A stretch of 64,000 nucleotides of DNA from Natronoarchaeum philippinense. Its GTDB lineage: Archaea; Halobacteriota; Halobacteria; Halobacteriales; Natronoarchaeaceae. Every line of letters begins with the position of its first letter. The stretch's first letter is position 1. The stretch covers positions 186,001 through 250,000 of the forward strand of contig NZ_OBEJ01000002.1 of the NCBI RefSeq assembly GCF_900215575.1, in the 5' to 3' direction. A model generated the notes under the pieces. That model saw nothing but the letters and a program-made list of their open reading frames with translations. It did not search any database and had not been told where the DNA came from. Shown in pieces: positions 27,582-35,584 of this stretch. The translations under genes were made by a program, and so were the position numbers.

Positions 27582-28013
27582 ATGAGCGCAGAGACAGAGT
27601 TTGCCGGAACGGTGACCCGCGGCGAAATCGAAGGTGAAGACGACGATCTCGTGGCCGTCGCACCCTCTCGGAAGGAGGGTGTGGAGTTCATCCGGGAGAA
27701 CAACGCTTGGGGATTCGTTCGGATGAACCGCGAGCCGGAGTACGTGGCCATCTACATCAGCGAGGACGTCCAGCAGGTGAAGTACATCGGCAAGGTTCGG
27801 GAGATTGTTGATGCCGACGAGGCGGAGTTGGCCCGTCCGGTGGAGGAGTACGAGGGGTATGACTCTGGGAAGAAGGTGCTGTTCTTTGAGGAAGACTCCG
27901 TCTACGAGTTGGAAGACCCGATTCCGTACGAGAACCGCGTCGTGTTCCCGCCCTTCAACTACACGACGCTGGGCGAGTTCAAGTCCGCCGAGTCAACCGA
28001 CGGTCTGTTTTAG
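27582..28013 (+). CDS. Small PUA/EVE-like protein
   Basis: A 143-residue protein. After an acidic start it reads VAVAPSRKEGVEFIRENNAW, EPEYVAIYISEDVQQVKYIGKV, KKVLFFEEDSVYEL and PIPYENRVVFPPFNY. The IYISxxxxxVKYIGKV pattern resembles PUA-like barrels (EVE/ASCH superfamily), which bind modified bases or RNA. It follows the restriction cluster and converges with the TBP gene, overlapping it by 21 bp. A role in recognising modified DNA is possible. The assignment is by pattern only. Confidence 0.5.
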   Translation: MSAETEFAGTVTRGEIEGEDDDLVAVAPSRKEGVEFIRENNAWGFVRMNREPEYVAIYISEDVQQVKYIGKVREIVDADEAELARPVEEYEGYDSGKKVLFFEEDSVYELEDPIPYENRVVFPPFNYTTLGEFKSAESTDGLF

Positions 28014-28535
28014 CCGCTCGGTCACTTTCTCGAATCCTTTGGTGGCGGTCTCTACGTCCGATGAACCGGTGATAACCACCTTTCCACTTCCAAAGATGAG
28101 GAACACGCAGTCGATGTCTGGCGGGCGGTAGACGACACCCGGGAACTGCTCCGGTTCGTACTCGGTCTTCTCGAGTCCAAGCGCGATAACGAGCGTGTTC
28201 AGGTCAATCTGCTCTTCCAAGTCGCCGGTGAGAACGACGTTCTTGATGGCGAACGTTGCCGTGACCTCGATGCCGAGGTCTTCGAGCGCGGCCACCATCC
28301 AGTCCTTCATTTCCTCGGTTTCCTCGATGCTGTCGGCGCCCGTGATGTGGTAGCTGCCGGAGCGAAAAAGCGTCGCCATCGGGCCGCCTTCCTCGCGCCG
28401 CAGGTAAACGACGCGGTGCGAGTAGCTCTCGCTGGAGAGCTTGGCCACGGCGGCATCGATGTCTTCAGCAACTGCGGGAATGTCGATCTCCCGACCGAGC
28501 TTGCCCGCCGCGACGACGTTCACTATCTCCGGCAT
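27993..28535 (-). CDS. tbp: TATA-box-binding protein paralogue
   Basis: A 180-residue archaeal TBP made of the two saddle repeats: first IVNVVAAGKLGREIDIPAVAEDI with SGSYHITGADSIEE, second IKNVVLTGDLEEQIDLNTL with FPGVVYRP and FGSGKVVITGSSDVE. Length is normal. Several positions normally fixed differ (for example DCVFLIFGSGK, and HRVVYLRREEGGP in repeat one), so it is a divergent paralogue. Haloarchaea use multiple TBPs to select promoters. One carried by the element could redirect host RNA polymerase to element genes. Confidence 0.9.
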   Translation of the reverse strand: MPEIVNVVAAGKLGREIDIPAVAEDIDAAVAKLSSESYSHRVVYLRREEGGPMATLFRSGSYHITGADSIEETEEMKDWMVAALEDLGIEVTATFAIKNVVLTGDLEEQIDLNTLVIALGLEKTEYEPEQFPGVVYRPPDIDCVFLIFGSGKVVITGSSDVETATKGFEKVTERLKQTVG

Positions 28536-28540
28536 TAGCT

Positions 28541-28657
28541 ATGAGTAGCAATTGTATCGCGTCGGTTTTAATTGGCCTCATTATGCTCGGGGTCTGGTTC
28601 GGAGTGAAATTCTTGGGATTATTCGTCTTCGGTAAGGTCTACCAGCAGCATTTCTGA
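28541..28657 (+). CDS. Possible single-span membrane microprotein (38 aa)
   Basis: A short frame starting MSSNCIASVLIGLIMLGVW and ending KVYQQHF. About 25 residues form one hydrophobic helix. It starts 5 bp from the TBP gene start on the other strand and its end overlaps the 3' end of the gene at 28619-28951 by 39 bp. No ribosome-binding site is obvious. Reported because hydrophobic runs this long are unusual by chance in GC-rich DNA. Confidence 0.35.
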   Translation: MSSNCIASVLIGLIMLGVWFGVKFLGLFVFGKVYQQHF

Positions 28658-28951
28658 ATCGGAGTCCCACCAGCACGGGTACCGTCCTTCACCCACGTCC
28701 CTTCCGATTCTTCTCACTACCGAGTGAGCGTTGATGCGAATTCGCTCGTCGTCCAGAATGTTCACGCGGTATCGTCCCGGCGGGTCTGCTTCTTCGTTGC
28801 GGAATTTGATTCCCATTACCGTGACTGGCCGCGTCTCGAAATCCATCATAATCTGTGCAGAGGCTTCACTCAACTCGATACTTGAAGGAAGCTCTTGTCT
28901 GATCGACTTGTGGAAACGGATAGACCTTGAACTGATGGAGGCCGTGTTCAT
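28619..28951 (-). CDS. Small unrecognised protein (110 aa)
   Basis: A 110-residue beta-rich protein (RPVTVMGIKFRNE, GRYRVNILDDERIRINAHSVV, CWWDSDSEMLLVDLTEDE). GGAGG lies about 12 bp before the ATG. No known motif was seen. AT content is higher than in neighbours. It lies between the tbp paralogue and the PUA/EVE-like gene at 29002. Confidence 0.5.
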   Translation of the reverse strand: MNTASISSRSIRFHKSIRQELPSSIELSEASAQIMMDFETRPVTVMGIKFRNEEADPPGRYRVNILDDERIRINAHSVVRRIGRDVGEGRYPCWWDSDSEMLLVDLTEDE

Positions 28952-29001
28952 ACTACGGTTCTCACCCTCCTATTGTGCGCAGCAGTTGCTGTTTGAGAAA
29001 T

Positions 29002-29436
29002 TCAAGGGTAGTCGATGATGACCTGCCCTTCGTTCTTTAATTGCCCTTCCAAGTAGATTCCGTTGACCTCGCTGAACTTCTGAGCGTACTGCGTGATTTC
29101 TGCCGGTGGGTCTTTCTTCTCCAGCCAGTCGTCCAAGTCAAGGGAGTACACGGTCTCCACCCAGTCGATCTCCACCTGCCAGTTGATGCCACCGATGTGA
29201 CTCCAAGCGTTCGGCTCGATGTTCTCTTGTGCGTCGGAGACGGCGACGAACGGGCCGAGGAGGAATCCGTGTCTGTCGCTGTCCTTTCGCATCATCCGGT
29301 GGAGGAGGAGCTTGTCGTTCTCCTCGACAGCGAGCGGTTCACCCTCACCGGTGGTTTTCTCGTGGTTGCCAAACAGGCGGCGGATCATACATTCCCGTTC
29401 GGTGTCCCACGTGCAGGTGAACTTCCACAGGGTCAT
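29002..29436 (-). CDS. Possible EVE/YTH-like (PUA-fold) protein
   Basis: A 144-residue protein starting MTLWKFTCTWDTEREC. The pattern KLLLHRMMRKDSDRHGFLLGPF, then AVSD and GGINWQVEIDWVETVY, resembles the PUA-like barrel of the EVE/YTH class. There a strand with Trp is followed by a damaged- or modified-base pocket, but the key residues cannot be fixed by eye. Such proteins often sit in restriction or defence islands. Its context beside restriction genes fits. Function otherwise unknown. Confidence 0.42.
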   Translation of the reverse strand: MTLWKFTCTWDTERECMIRRLFGNHEKTTGEGEPLAVEENDKLLLHRMMRKDSDRHGFLLGPFVAVSDAQENIEPNAWSHIGGINWQVEIDWVETVYSLDLDDWLEKKDPPAEITQYAQKFSEVNGIYLEGQLKNEGQVIIDYP

Positions 29437-29591
29437 TAAGTCGACTTGCGGATCAAAGCACAATAACGATTGCTGCGAGTCGGCGGCGTGGGGAGCATAC
29501 GACTGCTATTGGGCCGACACAGCCGCACCGCCAAGGGCGAATTTTGGATGAGCGGTTTATAACGTATCTGTGTGACTTCCGACCAACGACG

Positions 29592-30482
29592 TCAGTCTGC
29601 GAAGTCGCCAATCTCGGTCTGCTCCAGTTCGGCCTGCACGTCCTCAACGAACTCGTCCACCTTCCGCTGGAGTGCTTGCAAGGATTTCGAGACGGCCTTC
29701 CACTCATCCTTGTTCCCAGCCTGTACCTTCTCGATGTGTTCGTTCAGTCCCTTCTGCTGGTACTTGTTGATGACCTTCTCGGTGTGAGCGCGGAGTTCCT
29801 TCTTCATCTCCTCGTCAAGATCAACCCACAGAGGGTGCGCGTCCTCAAGCAGGTCATCGACGTCGAACGTGTCCTGTTCAAGGGCGACGTGGACGGTCGA
29901 TTGGAGGATGGAGATGGTGAACTGCTGGTAGTCGTCATCGCTCGTTCCCACGTCGAACGGGAAGTAGTCCGTCGGAAGTCGCCGCGTTCCCGTCCGGATC
30001 GGAAACTGCGCCTGCAGTTCATCGAGGTTGAACTCGTAGTCCTCGAGGGTGCGGATGGTGAACTGCTTGGCGTCCTCGTCAAAGTGGACGACCGCGAAGT
30101 CATTCTCGGGGAGGAACGGGTTAACCGAGAGATCGGCGAAGGACGAGTAGGCGAACTCGGCGTCGTAGTCCTCGTTGGCCTCGGCGGACGAGACGACGCC
30201 ACGCGTGAGCAGGAACTCGGGCGAGTGGTGGATGGCCTCGTACTTCTCGTTCTGCTCCTCTTTCAGAGTCTTCGACTTGCAGTCGATGACGATGGAGTGG
30301 TTGTGGCCGCGGCTGGTGAGAATCAGGTCAGGGTTCACCGCGTCCCCGTCATGGAAGAAGTGGGGATCAATGATGTCGACGGTGTAGCCGAGGCGCCGGA
30401 GCGCGTCGGGGAACGTCCTGTCGATCTGGCAGAGGGCGATCCAAGCGTTGATCTGCTGAGTGTGATCGGAGACGTTTTGCAT
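29592..30482 (-). CDS. PD-(D/E)XK nuclease-like protein of a two-gene unit
   Basis: A 296-residue protein starting MQNVSDHTQQINAWIAL. The N-terminal third has AVNPDLILTSRGHNHSIVIDCKSKTL, a good PD...DxK nuclease core with motif III as D-C-K. The C-terminal half is helical (KKELRAHTEKVINKYQQKGL, LQALQRKVDEFVEDVQAELE). Its ATG overlaps the stop of the preceding gene (ATGA), so the two proteins are made together. Probable nuclease effector of a defence unit; no family recognised. Confidence 0.62.
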   Translation of the reverse strand: MQNVSDHTQQINAWIALCQIDRTFPDALRRLGYTVDIIDPHFFHDGDAVNPDLILTSRGHNHSIVIDCKSKTLKEEQNEKYEAIHHSPEFLLTRGVVSSAEANEDYDAEFAYSSFADLSVNPFLPENDFAVVHFDEDAKQFTIRTLEDYEFNLDELQAQFPIRTGTRRLPTDYFPFDVGTSDDDYQQFTISILQSTVHVALEQDTFDVDDLLEDAHPLWVDLDEEMKKELRAHTEKVINKYQQKGLNEHIEKVQAGNKDEWKAVSKSLQALQRKVDEFVEDVQAELEQTEIGDFAD

Positions 30483-31576
30483 CACTCCAGCACCTCCATC
30501 ACGGCGTTCGAGTCGTAGTGGCGTTGGAGGTTGGCGTAGATTCGCAGGGCCGTGTTCCCGCACGCCTCCTCATCGAGGTAGAGGCGAATCCACTCCGGGC
30601 AAATCTCCATCGTGTACTTGTCGTTGTTGTGGAGATCGATCCCCTTCACCTTCCAGTACTGGTCGTCCAACTTCGTCTTCGCACCCCACAGGCGGAGCGG
30701 GTTCTTCGAGGTGATGATGTTCTCGATGAACTCCCGGACGTCCTCAATTTCGTTATCCAATTCGATGACGAGTGGCGTGCCGTCGATTCCGGTGCCGTGT
30801 TCCTTCGACTCGTAGGATATGCGGTGATGTTCCTCGATCCGTTGGAGGAGATCAGCGTACCGGTTCTTGATCTCGTCCACCGTGTCGATGTGGAGTTGAA
30901 TGGAGTCGCCGCCCGACGTGGTGAAGCGACCGTTGTGGGTGACGCGCTCCAAGACGAACGAGCCACCGATCTCGCGCTTGATGCCGACCGCCGAGAGGGA
31001 GAGGAAGGAGGACAGCTCCTCTTGACTGTCGAGGATATCGAACAGGGTGCTGGTTCCACGACCGCTGCTCTGGACGGAGAGGTCTCCGAAATCGAGCCTG
31101 TCCTCGATGTAGTCCGAGGAGAACACCTCGTCGGCCTCGTAGCTGACGCCAACGTCGCGGAACTCGCCCATCTCCATAATGTCGCGCTGTTGCTCGACGG
31201 GCATCCACGTGTAATCAAGGCCGTTGCGGACGCCGCTCACCATATCCTTCACGACCGCCTTCGCATCGTCCGACTCCTCGAGGGTGTAGAGCGTCCAAAA
31301 TCGCGAGTCGCTGGAGTCGAGGAAGAAGGTGTGTTTGTTGCCGTTGCGGCGGATGACGAGTTCGTGGAGATCAAAGTCCACTTCGCGTGCCTCGGCGATG
31401 TCCACTCGCTCCCGGAGTTGCTCGGGGGTGACGTTCGACTCGATGAGGAACGTCTTGAGCATCGTCTGTCCGGGCTGCAATTCCTGATCGTCCACCAGCT
31501 CGTCGTACGTGCCCTCGATGGTGTACTCGAGGTGCTCGAAAAGGTCACGTCGGCTTTGGATGCTGGTGGTGGACAT
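30482..31576 (-). CDS. Unrecognised 364-aa partner of the nuclease-like protein
   Basis: A 364-residue protein, first gene of the two-gene unit with the nuclease at 29592-30482. Visible features are an N-terminal helical domain (SRRDLFEHLEYTIEGTYDELV), an internal WTLYTLEESDDAKAVVKDMVSGV block, and LRLWGAKTKLDDQYWKVKGIDLHNND near the C-terminus. No ATPase, helicase or metal motif was found. A sensor or DNA-binding role beside a nuclease is an inference. The NYN-domain gene is divergent from it across 240 bp. Confidence 0.55.
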   Translation of the reverse strand: MSTTSIQSRRDLFEHLEYTIEGTYDELVDDQELQPGQTMLKTFLIESNVTPEQLRERVDIAEAREVDFDLHELVIRRNGNKHTFFLDSSDSRFWTLYTLEESDDAKAVVKDMVSGVRNGLDYTWMPVEQQRDIMEMGEFRDVGVSYEADEVFSSDYIEDRLDFGDLSVQSSGRGTSTLFDILDSQEELSSFLSLSAVGIKREIGGSFVLERVTHNGRFTTSGGDSIQLHIDTVDEIKNRYADLLQRIEEHHRISYESKEHGTGIDGTPLVIELDNEIEDVREFIENIITSKNPLRLWGAKTKLDDQYWKVKGIDLHNNDKYTMEICPEWIRLYLDEEACGNTALRIYANLQRHYDSNAVMEVLE

Positions 31577-31818
31577 TCTTCCGAGGTTCTTGTTCCGATT
31601 TAGTGGTTCGTGTGCCCAGTATGTTAATAATTACCAGATCGGGGTGAAAGTGGTTTCTCGTCGCGTGATCCGAGATTCTGACAGGAGGGTCTTATTCGTG
31701 ATGGTGTTATTGAGGGGGTGGTGGAATGAGTGCGTGGCCGTCTGTATGGGGCCGCCACGCCACCTCAGACGCTCTCTATTACCTTTAATAAGTATGGGAT
31801 ATGAGAAAGTGAATAGGA

Positions 31819-32301
31819 ATGTCGAGAGGGATGGCGTTCATTGACGCTCGGAATCTGATGAACGGTGCTCACAACGAGTTCGGCGCCAAGATGGATTTCG
31901 TGGAGGCTGTCGAGAAGGTGGCCGGTGACGATCTCGTCCGCACTTACTTCTTCGACAGCTTCGATCCCGACGACAAGCCGAACGGGTGGTACCACTCGCT
32001 CCGAATGCAGGGATTCCGGGTCGTTGACAAACCCACGCGCGAGCGCGACACCGGGATGACCTCGAAGGGCATTGATATCGGGATAGCGACGAAGATGGTG
32101 GGACAGGCCTATCGTGACTCATACGATGTGGCGTACCTGTTCACCGGTGACAGCGACTTCGAGTTGGCGGTGAGGGAGGTGCAGGAGGCGGGGAAGCGCG
32201 TCGTCGTCTCACAGTTCGATCACACCGCAGCGTCGCGATTGGAGGCCGCCGCGGACGAGTTCGTGGACTTGGAGGAGTACGGGGAGGAGTTGAAGAAGTG
32301 A
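31819..32301 (+). CDS. NYN-domain (LabA/PIN-like) ribonuclease-like protein
   Basis: A 160-residue NYN protein. The acidic active-site set is present: AFIDARNLMNGA (first Asp), SKGIDIGIATKMVGQA (second) and LFTGDSDFELAVREVQ (third pair). It is a single domain without a C-terminal OST-HTH/LOTUS extension. The fold is that of PIN nucleases and acts on RNA in known cases. Leaderless-type promoter (CTTTAATAAG about 30 bp upstream). Divergent from the nuclease/partner pair, with which it may form a three-gene system. Confidence 0.82.
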   Translation: MSRGMAFIDARNLMNGAHNEFGAKMDFVEAVEKVAGDDLVRTYFFDSFDPDDKPNGWYHSLRMQGFRVVDKPTRERDTGMTSKGIDIGIATKMVGQAYRDSYDVAYLFTGDSDFELAVREVQEAGKRVVVSQFDHTAASRLEAAADEFVDLEEYGEELKK

Positions 32302-32735
32302 CTGAGCAGGGTTGGAATGTGGGAGTAGTATGTGCGGACGTGGCCACATCCCCATCGTCTCATTCATCGCGCCGTTACACGCGATGAATGGCGTCGGATG
32401 GAGCGAGTGCAGCGTCGGGATCGCGTTGTCCCGCACGCCCGCGTAGCAGTATACAGTCGTTGCTTGATTCCCCACGTTGAAGTATTTTTCCGAGTCAGTC
32501 TTTCGGCCGACAAGGACAGTCCACGAAGTAGCCAATCCCGTTCTCTTGCCGCTTGGCCTGCTTTTTGCTGCGACGCTCATCTGTAGAAGCGAATCCCCGT
32601 GGTTTTGACCTTCTCTGCTCACAGGTGTCAGTTCGTCACTTGGGCGACTCTGCTGTCGGTTGCCCGTAGGTAGTGACTGCTACAGATGAGCGTTTCTGAA
32701 AGTCAAAGTGAATCGATGCTGATCTGCTGACGTGC
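32302..32735. other. Gene-free stretch with a perfect 11-bp inverted repeat
   Basis: No supported gene. CATTCATCGCG (32361-32371) and its exact complement (32380-32390) flank an 8-base loop. Near 32690-32735 is a promoter-type block (TTTCTGAAA, TCAAAGT) that is repeated before the gene at 34214. A minus-strand open frame at 32440-32620 looks partly protein-like but has no consistent start. Confidence 0.45.
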
Positions 32736-33212
32736 ATGTCGGACGCTATCGAGCGACTGCAATCGAACTGGTCGGAGGAGCTGCCGCACGGAGTGATGGA
32801 GTGGGAAGGGAACGTCAACGAGGTGGCCGGTCTGGAAACCCTGCCGAATCGATCCGGGGACGTGGACGGAATGCAGCTGGGGGTGCCATCCACGGGAAAC
32901 TTGGGTCTCGTTCTGTCGTCGCCGGAGAGGGTGGACGAGTACGTGGAAACGCACGCGGATGGAAACATCGACGTGCCGCAGTACTACTCTGGGTTCCCGG
33001 AGCGCGACGACCTTTTTGTGGAGCGGGGTGGGGATGGTCTTCGATCGGATGTGGTTGAGGCGGGCATTCGGGTGTTGAACGGTGGTGGCAGGTACGATGA
33101 ATCTGAGTTTACCTTGTACGACTGTTTGCAGAGTGATGACGTGATGCCCTGTCCGCTCGTCAGAGGGGGTCACGGGTGCGTGCTTCTCACGCCGGCGCTG
33201 AAACCGGAGTGA
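32736..33212 (+). CDS. Five-copy element protein family, member 2
   Basis: A 158-residue member that best shows the family consensus: ERLQSNWSEELPHGVMEW, LGLVLSSPERVDEYVETHADG, IDVPQYYSGFPERD, GIRVLNGGGRYDESEFTLYDCL, then MPCPLVR and CVLLTPAL. Acidic, no signal peptide, no membrane helix. The order suggests one alpha/beta domain with a conserved Tyr-Tyr in the middle and Asp-Cys near the end. It shares a promoter block with the copy at 34214. Unknown function. Confidence 0.75.
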   Translation: MSDAIERLQSNWSEELPHGVMEWEGNVNEVAGLETLPNRSGDVDGMQLGVPSTGNLGLVLSSPERVDEYVETHADGNIDVPQYYSGFPERDDLFVERGGDGLRSDVVEAGIRVLNGGGRYDESEFTLYDCLQSDDVMPCPLVRGGHGCVLLTPALKPE

Positions 33213-33381
33213 TTCTACACGTCGAGGAATGGGTGCGGCTGGTGTCCGCTGTTCTTGACGATTCGGCGGGCGTTGAGGCGCATCTTGCGGCTTGACGTAC
33301 GAAATCCTTGCATTCTGCACTGCGGACGAGTTCGGACAACACGTGCCGGAGTGACATCTAACAGGCTGGAATGCGGTACTG

Positions 33382-33837
33382 ATGTGTATGAGGCATCAGC
33401 TGGACGACGCCGGACGCATCGTCTTGGCTGACGATCTGGCCAGCAGCTGTATAATCACTGGAGAGCACTTGTCGGGCGGAGACATCCACTTCCGCATATG
33501 GCTGCATTCCGAGGAATGGGATGCTCCGGTGTTTGCCGATATATCGGCGGAGCGGGTGCAGGACTGCATTTCGAGGTTGCGTTCCGGCGGCGAATTTGAT
33601 CACTGGGCGCGTTGGACGGAGAGCGGTGGGAGGGGGATCGAGTGTCCGATATGTTTGGAGGACAGGTACACTGCGGGAGAGCAGCACGTGATGACTGAGG
33701 TGTGTCAGCATCCGGCGGCAGAGTTGCGGGCCGTGGATTCGTCGCCGTTCCTGCACGCTGGCTGCGTGGATGATTTCTGCGACGTGCTGGAGTCGGTGTT
33801 TGACCAGTATCCGAAAGTGATGCTCGAGTTCGTGTGA
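33382..33837 (+). CDS. Cys/His-rich protein, possible RING-like zinc domain
   Basis: A 151-residue protein lying among the five-copy family genes but not homologous to them. The C-terminal half has CPICLED, then CQHPAAE, then FLHAGCVDDFCDVL; this C-x2-C, C-x-H, H-x2-C, C series could bind one or two zinc ions as in RING or treble-clef domains. The N-terminus (MRHQLDDAGRIVLADDLA) is unremarkable. DNA- or protein-binding is likely; enzymatic activity is not implied. Confidence 0.6.
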   Translation: MCMRHQLDDAGRIVLADDLASSCIITGEHLSGGDIHFRIWLHSEEWDAPVFADISAERVQDCISRLRSGGEFDHWARWTESGGRGIECPICLEDRYTAGEQHVMTEVCQHPAAELRAVDSSPFLHAGCVDDFCDVLESVFDQYPKVMLEFV

Positions 33838-34213
33838 GTGCAAGCGGTGTGGTGGTTCGGCGTTGCGCGGAATCTCCTACTGTCTCGTGGTAGTACGGAT
33901 TTTCAGCCGTGTGGCTCAACTATGATCCAGACGCGGAGGCGTCAGGTCAGCAGACGTTTGACGGGTTTTGACTTCCTTCGGGCGTTCGTGTTTTACCGGC
34001 CGGGGGCGGAGTTCCGAGCGATACAGACACGCTTGCCGCTGTGTTGAGAGCCGAGCAACGGTAACGTTGGCATCTGATCCACTTGTGAGGGGATGGGCGG
34101 AGAATGGAGCGTGTGACACTTCCCGCCCACGACCGACTCGCCGCGCCACCCACATAGTGGCTTCCAATTTTCTGAAAATCAAAGTCATTCGCCGTGCAAG
34201 TCCCGGAACGTGC
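33838..34213. other. Gene-free stretch before family member 3
   Basis: No gene is supported in this 376-bp gap. The last 60 bp (TTTTCTGAAA, TCAAAGTCATTCG, then GTGCATGTCGGACG) repeat the upstream region of the gene at 32736. Confidence 0.45.
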
Positions 34214-34732
34214 ATGTCGGACGACGCCATCGAGCGACTGCACCAGAATTGGTCGGAGGAATTGCCTCGGGGATGGATGGACTGGCGAACGGATCAAGTA
34301 GGAGATATGGACGTTCTCGTGTCGCGACGTGGGAGTGTTCCCCATGTGGACACGCGAGGTGCGGTGCTCGCAGAGGTGCTGGGAATCGTCGTCTCTCCAT
34401 CCTCTGCCGTGGATCGATACGTCGACGAACACGCTGACGGGACGCTTGACATCCCGCAGTACTACTCCCGATTCCCTGAACGCGGTGATGAACCCGTCCA
34501 CTCGGTCGAAAACTCCAGTCTGTGGTCAGCCTGCGTTGAGGGGGCGCTCCGACTCCTGAACGGCAACGGTCAATACGCCCGTGACGAGTTCACGTTGTAC
34601 GATTGCCTTGACGACAGCAATCCGATGCCATGCCCGATGCTGCGTGATGATGTTGGCTGCGTACTCATCGCCCCCGCCCTGAGTACGGATACGGATCACA
34701 ATCTAACCGGGTCAAATTCAGCGGTCGACTGA
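34214..34732 (+). CDS. Five-copy element protein family, member 3
   Basis: A 172-residue member: ERLHQNWSEELPRGWMDW, LGIVVSPSSAVDRYVDEHADG, LDIPQYYSRFPERGD, ALRLLNGNGQYARDEFTLYDCL, PMPCPMLRDDVGCVLIAPAL. It has a slightly longer C-terminal tail than its siblings. The start ATGTCGGACG and upstream 60 bp match those of the copy at 32736, while the two later copies share a different leader. Confidence 0.75.
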   Translation: MSDDAIERLHQNWSEELPRGWMDWRTDQVGDMDVLVSRRGSVPHVDTRGAVLAEVLGIVVSPSSAVDRYVDEHADGTLDIPQYYSRFPERGDEPVHSVENSSLWSACVEGALRLLNGNGQYARDEFTLYDCLDDSNPMPCPMLRDDVGCVLIAPALSTDTDHNLTGSNSAVD

Positions 34733-34763
34733 CGGCGCGGTCAAAAACCGCGCGTCCGGTGGC

Positions 34764-34926
34764 ACCCTCCCAAAGGTGCGAAGACATGAGCAGCTGAGTT
34801 CGCCTCCTCGGGACGAACTCACCTCGTTGGTAACGGAGGTTGCAATAAAAAGGCCGGCACGGCAGCCCTCTGGCGAGATCGATCACTAGCCTGCGTTCTA
34901 AGTCGCTCGAAGTCGCACAGGCGGGT
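34764..34926 (+). repeat. Duplicated leader, copy 1
   Basis: About 165 bp, strongly similar to 35415-35584: CACCCTCCCAAAGGTGCGA, GACGAACTCACCTCGTTGG, AAAAAGGCCGGCACGG and CTCGAAGTCGCACAG are shared in order. It directly precedes a member of the five-copy family and contains the TCGTTGGTAAC motif. Probable promoter/leader duplicated with the gene. Its first part (GCACCCTCCCAAAGG) recurs at about 47914 without a family gene. Confidence 0.75.
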
Positions 34927-35406
34927 ATGAGCGTCGTTGAGCGACTGCAATCGAATTGGTTGGACGAATTGCCCCGGGGACAGTTGAACTGGAAAGATGA
35001 GACACGGACAGTCCTTGGACTCGAGATCATCGTCAGCGGTTACGAGGCACCGGAACACGTCGACCGAGGTGGATTTCTGCCGGGAATTTTTGGCCTCGTT
35101 GTTTCCCCGCGGGAGACGGTGGAGACGTATGTTGAGGATCACGCAGATGGAACGATCGATATACCGCAGTACTACTCGGATTTTCCAGAGGGAGACTCGA
35201 TGCGGGTCAATCTATACGAGCGGGGCGGGGATGCAGTTCGTGCCGCTCCGCTCGAGTCGGCAATCAGGGAGCTGAACGGCAGCGGGCGGTACCGCAAGTC
35301 TGAATTCACGCTGTATGACTGTCTTGGCGGGGACGCCAAACCGTGCCCAATTGTACGTGAAAATGTTGGATGCATCCTGCTGGCCCCGATGTTGGGGCCA
35401 GAATAG
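34927..35406 (+). CDS. Five-copy element protein family, member 4
   Basis: A 159-residue member: ERLQSNWLDELPRGQLNW, FGLVVSPRETVETYVEDHADG, IDIPQYYSDFPEGD, AIRELNGSGRYRKSEFTLYDCL, KPCPIVRENVGCILLAPML. The start ATGAGCGTCGTTGAGCG follows the duplicated leader. Tandem with the next copy. Confidence 0.75.
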   Translation: MSVVERLQSNWLDELPRGQLNWKDETRTVLGLEIIVSGYEAPEHVDRGGFLPGIFGLVVSPRETVETYVEDHADGTIDIPQYYSDFPEGDSMRVNLYERGGDAVRAAPLESAIRELNGSGRYRKSEFTLYDCLGGDAKPCPIVRENVGCILLAPMLGPE

Positions 35407-35414
35407 CCGCGTTG

Positions 35415-35584
35415 GTCACCCTCCCAAAGGTGCGAGGAAACGAGGTGAGCAGCGAGTCCGTCTGCCCAAGACGAACTCACCTCGTTGGTTACGGAGGTTG
35501 GAACAAAAAGGCCGGCACGGTAGCCCGCTGCCGAGACTTCTCACGAGCCCGCGTTCTAAGTCACTCGAAGTCGCACAGACGGGT
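35415..35584 (+). repeat. Duplicated leader, copy 2
   Basis: Near-duplicate of 34764-34926 in front of the last family member. The motif here reads CTCGTTGGTTACGG, one base different from copy 1. Confidence 0.75.

Noticed and set aside
32440-32622. Minus-strand frame after the NYN gene that looks partly like protein
   Set aside because: Only its first half has acceptable codon use and no homologous or consistent start was found; the rest crosses the perfect inverted repeat.
33968-34213. N-terminal extension of family member 3
   Set aside because: The frame is open upstream, but the extension has no counterpart in the other copies and contains the repeated promoter block; ATG 34214 aligns with the siblings.
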